DNA of 64,000 bases from Candidatus Gastranaerophilales bacterium (GTDB lineage: Bacteria; Cyanobacteriota; Vampirovibrionia; Gastranaerophilales; Gastranaerophilaceae). The position numbers and the translations under genes were made by a program. The stretch spans positions 1 through 64,000 of the forward strand of contig CALVAO010000005.1 in the NCBI GenBank assembly GCA_944325515.1. Reading direction: 5' to 3'. The first letter of the stretch is position 1; each line of letters opens with the position of its first letter. The notes under the pieces are model-generated. The model was not told where the DNA came from. It ran no database searches and was given only the letters and a program-made list of their open reading frames with translations. Shown here piece by piece: positions 61,256 through 64,000 of this stretch.

Positions 61256-61726
61256 TTATCGCATAAACTGGGCTTGATAAGCTTGATAAGAAATCGGTGC
61301 ATCCGGCTGTGACGGCTTGTTAGATAAGCCAAATGCATGCGACGCTTCAGTCTTTAAACCTGCAAAATATGTCATAGCCTGACCGTCAATAGCACTCTGG
61401 CTCAAAAGATTAATAGCATTATTAAATGCCGCATAATCTTTATCATAATCACCGGTTGCTTGAATACCGATTTGTGCGCATAGACTTGCCCACGGGATTA
61501 CTTTCTGGTTATTTTGATTATCAATCTGTTCTTGAACCTGCTTTGAGTATTCTTCATACATAGCAGAATTCAACTTTTTCAAATCATCCGTTGAACCCGT
61601 AGGAGTTATGTCAAAATCATCGAAAGCACGTTCCAACGCACGCGAATTAACAGGTACCCTGCCCAGATATGAGTAGATGTTTGCGCTTGTGTAAGAATAT
61701 ACTCCGTTTACTGTGAAGTTTGACAT
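61256..61726 (-). CDS. Protein of unknown function under a sigma-28-type promoter
   Basis: The 156-residue protein has no Sec signal and no membrane helix. It starts MSNFTVNGVYSYTSANIYSY and has a Gln/Asn/Ala-rich body. It ends DAPISYQAYQAQFMR. The Ser/Tyr/Asn-rich unstructured N-terminus resembles flagellar-export substrates in style, an inference. ATG 61726 with GAGGTG is preferred to a GTG at 61735. Its promoter (61757-61816) is the closest match to the FliA consensus of the set. Confidence 0.78.
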   Translation of the reverse strand: MSNFTVNGVYSYTSANIYSYLGRVPVNSRALERAFDDFDITPTGSTDDLKKLNSAMYEEYSKQVQEQIDNQNNQKVIPWASLCAQIGIQATGDYDKDYAAFNNAINLLSQSAIDGQAMTYFAGLKTEASHAFGLSNKPSQPDAPISYQAYQAQFMR

Positions 61727-62050
61727 GATACACACCTCATATATGATATATAATGTATATCGGCATTTTTTCTAAAAACTTTAGGTTTTTTGGAAAAACA
61801 TTTACAAAACTTTACAAAAATGGACTACAAATCAGTTATATCTTGATTTTATTTTTAAACTTATATTAATACAATGTTAAGAATTGTAACAAACAAAAGA
61901 AGTTGTGAAATTTGAAAAATTTTATATACTTTATATATATGTAAGACAAATATAAGAGAGTAAATAATTTAAGATGCAGTCTGAATTATCATTCAGCAGG
62001 TCTTCTATAAGCCTGTGCTTGATAATCCGGATTGAAGGCGAGGTATAAAG
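61727..62050. other. 324-bp intergenic region
   Basis: The left part holds the leftward sigma-28 promoter with its TGTAA pair (61757-61816). The right part (about 61980-62032) has consecutive small hairpins before the 57-aa ORF: CTGAAT/ATTCAG, CAGG/CCTG and AATCCGGATT. Between them (61817-61975) the sequence is very AT-rich with no gene that I can support. Confidence 0.6.
61757..61816 (-). promoter_or_regulatory. Sigma-28 (FliA)-type promoter with TGTAA pair (orphan gene)
   Basis: Read leftward: -35 TAAAGTTT (61776-61783), 11 bases, -10 GCCGATAT (61757-61764), seven of eight to consensus. Two TGTAAA boxes lie 10 bp apart, the nearer starting 23 bp before the -35. Confidence 0.85.
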
Positions 62051-62224
62051 ATGGCATTACTGCAAAGTTACGACATCAATGCGATGGCGACTAATATTTC
62101 ACGAGAATTTTACATAAAGGAGAATCCGGAGGTAGATAAATCATACGTACTGATGGATGAAATGCGATTATTTGCGATGGATATGAAATCGCGGGTCACA
62201 TTTATATCGCGGACGAAGAATTAA
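62051..62224 (+). CDS. 57-residue small ORF of unknown function
   Basis: The short frame begins MALLQSYDINAMATNISREF and ends RVTFISRTKN. It is charged, helix-prone and lacks a signal. GAGG is eight bases before the ATG and a strong terminator follows at 62291. The leader has three small hairpins. The codon use looks coding, but no homologue can be named. It may be a genuine small gene or a leader peptide. Confidence 0.55.
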   Translation: MALLQSYDINAMATNISREFYIKENPEVDKSYVLMDEMRLFAMDMKSRVTFISRTKN

Positions 62225-62290
62225 CCCCAATATAATACCAAACTTAATCTTACTTACTAATTTAATTCCCCAACTTACTTATCTACAAGC

Positions 62291-62325
62291 GCCTAATTCA
62301 AAAGATTAGGCTTTTTTTTTGCATT
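62291..62325 (+). terminator. Terminator between the 57-aa ORF and nadD
   Basis: GCCTAAT (62291-62297) pairs with ATTAGGC (62305-62311), followed by nine T. Confidence 0.85.
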
Positions 62326-62358
62326 TATTTATGCTAGATTTGACTTGGAGGTACAAAA

Positions 62359-62907
62359 ATGAGTATCTGTATATTTCCCGGGACTTTCAATCCGATACAT
62401 ACAGCTCATATAAAAATGGCGGAATTCGCTCTTAACCATTATGGTTTCAGCAAAGTTATTTTTATTCCGGCATACATACCGCCTCACAAAGAAATAAAAA
62501 AAGATTTGGCATTACACAGATTTAATATGGTTAAAATTGCAACTGCCAATAATCCCAGATTTACGGTTTCAGATATTGAATACAAGTCTGAAGGGAAATC
62601 TTATTCTTTAATAACCGTAAAAAAGATTATAGAAGAATATAATATCAAAGGGAAATTAAATTTTCTTATAGGAACGGATGCTTTTGAAAAAATTGACAGC
62701 TGGTACAAGGCTGATGAATTAAAAGAACTTGTGCATTTCATTGTATTTCCGCGCGGAAATATATTAAGCCACAAAGCAGGGTTTGATTATGAAATAGCTC
62801 CTATGGAATATATAGACATCTCTTCTACTGAACTTAGAAACCATCATAAAAAAGAAACTATTGAAGAAGTAAAGGAATATATCAGCAAAAATGACTTATA
62901 CTTATGA
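62359..62907 (+). CDS. nadD: Nicotinate-nucleotide adenylyltransferase
   Basis: The 182-residue nucleotidyltransferase has FPGTFNPIHTAHIKMAEFAL at the start (H-x-G-H variant HTAH), IPAYIPPHKE near 38 and the C-terminal YIDISSTELRNH. It adenylates nicotinate mononucleotide to deamido-NAD. GGAGG is the ribosome site. It overlaps yqeK by 17 bases, the common nadD-yqeK pair. Confidence 0.93.
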   Translation: MSICIFPGTFNPIHTAHIKMAEFALNHYGFSKVIFIPAYIPPHKEIKKDLALHRFNMVKIATANNPRFTVSDIEYKSEGKSYSLITVKKIIEEYNIKGKLNFLIGTDAFEKIDSWYKADELKELVHFIVFPRGNILSHKAGFDYEIAPMEYIDISSTELRNHHKKETIEEVKEYISKNDLYL

Positions 62908-63460
62908 ACAAATTATGAGCTGGCTTAAGGCGAACTTGACGCCGGAGCGGTATGAACATTCTATAGGCACGGCAGAGTGCGCATCAGAACTTGCCGAAAA
63001 ATTCGGTTGCGATAAGGATAAAGCATATTTTACCGGATTAATACACGACTGCGCAAAATGTCTTCCTAAAGACGAAACTATTGATATTATCAATAACCAT
63101 GTAACTCTTGAAGAAGGCGAATTATGCAGTCCAAAAACACACCACGCTCCTGCCGGCGCTTACATTGCACAAAAAGTTTTCGGAATAAGTGATGAAGAAA
63201 TTCTATCTGCAATAAGATGGCATACTATAGGCAAAGTTAATATGACAACTTTTGAAAAAATCATATTTCTTGCAGATAAAATAGAAACCCGCACCCGCCC
63301 GTGCGAAAGATGCGAGCCTGTAAGAGAAGCCTTAAATGACGCAGATGGGCTTAATAAAGCATTGTTAATCTGCTACAAAAATACTATAAAAAGCCTTGTA
63401 GACAGAGATTTAAGAATTTGCACGCTTACTGTTGATATATATAACAGCCTTTTACAATAA
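62891..63460 (+). CDS. yqeK: YqeK-type HD phosphohydrolase
   Basis: The 189-residue HD-domain protein has YEHSIGTAECASELAEKFG with the first His, GLIHDCAKCLP with the HD pair and later HHAPAGAYIAQKVFGI and KIIFLADKIE. YqeK hydrolyses diadenosine tetraphosphate symmetrically in Firmicutes and is often linked to nadD and rsfS. It overlaps nadD, so translation is likely coupled. Confidence 0.92.
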   Translation: MTYTYEQIMSWLKANLTPERYEHSIGTAECASELAEKFGCDKDKAYFTGLIHDCAKCLPKDETIDIINNHVTLEEGELCSPKTHHAPAGAYIAQKVFGISDEEILSAIRWHTIGKVNMTTFEKIIFLADKIETRTRPCERCEPVREALNDADGLNKALLICYKNTIKSLVDRDLRICTLTVDIYNSLLQ

Positions 63461-63489
63461 TTTACTTATAGTACAAAAGATAGTATAAT
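63461..63489 (+). promoter_or_regulatory. Promoter of the truncated exported-protein gene
   Basis: TTTACT (63461-63466), 17-bp spacer, TATAAT (63484-63489). The ATG at 63497 starts seven bases later with no ribosome site, again suggesting a leaderless mRNA. Confidence 0.6.
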
Positions 63490-63496
63490 TAATATT

Positions 63497-64000
63497 ATGA
63501 GGAAGAGGTTAGCAGGAATATTAATAAGTCTTATGCTCGCAAATACGGTACTTGCAGATGTACCGTTTCAAGGTCATGCAGAATTCGATGATGAGTATAC
63601 AGAGCCGGATAAAGAGCTTTTTACAGGTAAAAAAGAAACTTTAGAGAAAAAAGATATAATAGAAATGACTGTTTCTCAAGTTCTCGACGGAACATTTTCC
63701 CTTGAGGGCGATGAATTTTTTGCCGAAGTAACAAGCGATGTTATCGGAGATAAAGGCGTCATTATCCCCAAAGGTACTGTTGCACACGGGACTATTACAC
63801 AAACCAGCTCTGCAAGAAGATTGGGAAGAGACGGCTATTTAAACTTGAGCTTTGACTATCTTGTAACACCGGACGGAAGAGAAATCCCTATCGAAGGGAA
63901 AATGTCTACCAAATTACATCCGCTTAAAGCTGCAACCAAAATCGTGGCAACTGATATCGGGTATACTGCCGTCGGCGGAGTTGCCGGAGGTATATTTGCC
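63497..64000 (+). CDS. Exported protein, C-terminus cut by window edge
   Basis: An open frame of 168 codons runs to the window end. A Sec signal (MRKRLAGILISLMLANTVLA, cut before DVP) is clear. The later stretch VIIPKGTVAHGTITQTSSAR and SFDYLVTPDGREIPIEG has the pattern of beta-domain proteins distantly like VirB10/TrbI. A Gly/Ala-rich hydrophobic region is reached at the edge. Probably periplasmic or outer-membrane associated; family uncertain. Confidence 0.65.
   Translation, partial: MRKRLAGILISLMLANTVLADVPFQGHAEFDDEYTEPDKELFTGKKETLEKKDIIEMTVSQVLDGTFSLEGDEFFAEVTSDVIGDKGVIIPKGTVAHGTITQTSSARRLGRDGYLNLSFDYLVTPDGREIPIEGKMSTKLHPLKAATKIVATDIGYTAVGGVAGGIFA

Noticed and set aside
1-64000. tRNA, rRNA or tmRNA genes
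   Set aside because: I looked for T-arm GGTTCGANTCC motifs and rRNA signatures on both strands and recognised none; a covariance search would be decisive.

Overview
The window looks like the chromosome of an AT-rich, diderm, non-photosynthetic relative of Cyanobacteria, most plausibly a gut-type Melainabacterium (Vampirovibrionia, Gastranaerophilales-like). Supporting signs are an F-type ATP synthase operon with separate b and b' genes and no beta/epsilon genes (the cyanobacterial layout), a Ycf46-Ycf35(DUF1257)-DUF2997 module that is otherwise typical of cyanobacteria and plastids, and diderm envelope genes (LptF/G permease, secretin, porin, heptosyltransferase-family enzyme). The taxon is an inference; no rRNA or tRNA gene was recognised in the window.

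Layout. 1-2.6 kb: a large repeat-containing protein gene running off the left edge, then a 452-bp cassette bounded by inverted 30-bp palindromes. 2.6-6.0 kb: HdeD-like protein, rhodanese, formate/nitrite transporter, phosphate-type porin. 6.2-11.8 kb: GT39-like protein, YraN and a four-gene leftward glycosyltransferase operon. 11.8-14.7 kb: pyrH-frr-cdsA-rnc. 14.7-17.8 kb: XRE regulator, two surface-glycan genes and an orphan. 18-23 kb: tpiA, an EF-hand protein, fusA. 23-31 kb: a pseudopilin, an SDR and a type II secretion/type IV pilus operon (GspC-like, secretin, PilB/GspE, PilC/GspF). 31-38 kb: TPR protein, a 55-aa gene, a phosphopantetheinyl transferase, a small EF-hand protein, alaS, reverse rubrerythrin. 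38-42.6 kb: second pseudopilin, second palindrome-bounded cassette, PIF1-type helicase. 43-48.5 kb: ATP synthase operon with an extra zinc-binding membrane protein. 48.7-53.5 kb: Ycf46 module. 53.5-61.2 kb: LptF/G, an Fsr-like exporter, QueH, VKOR-DsbA fusion, split chromate transporter, bioB. 61.2-64 kb: a small secreted-type orphan, a 57-aa ORF, nadD, yqeK and a truncated exported-protein gene.

The most distinctive signal is regulatory. Four leftward genes of unknown function (at 1-1856, 18903-20690, 33473-33640 and 61256-61726) are preceded by a near-perfect sigma-28 (FliA) promoter: TAAAGTTT, 11 or 12 bases, then a GCCGATAA-like box. Three of the four also carry two TGTAA boxes exactly 10 bp apart, with the nearer box starting exactly 23 bp before the -35. 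None of the four proteins has a recognisable Sec signal. They look like a regulon of motility-linked or flagellar-export proteins.

In the first of these genes the 452-bp cassette separates promoter from start codon; removing it restores the spacing seen at the other genes. The same 30-bp palindrome family bounds a second cassette at 39023-39343, upstream of a pseudopilin. In both pairs the palindromes have an asymmetric 2-bp core in opposite orientations, so they could be recombination sites, mobile-element ends or paired operators. Several other genes have a -10 box ending only 6 or 7 nt before the ATG, which suggests leaderless mRNAs are common here.
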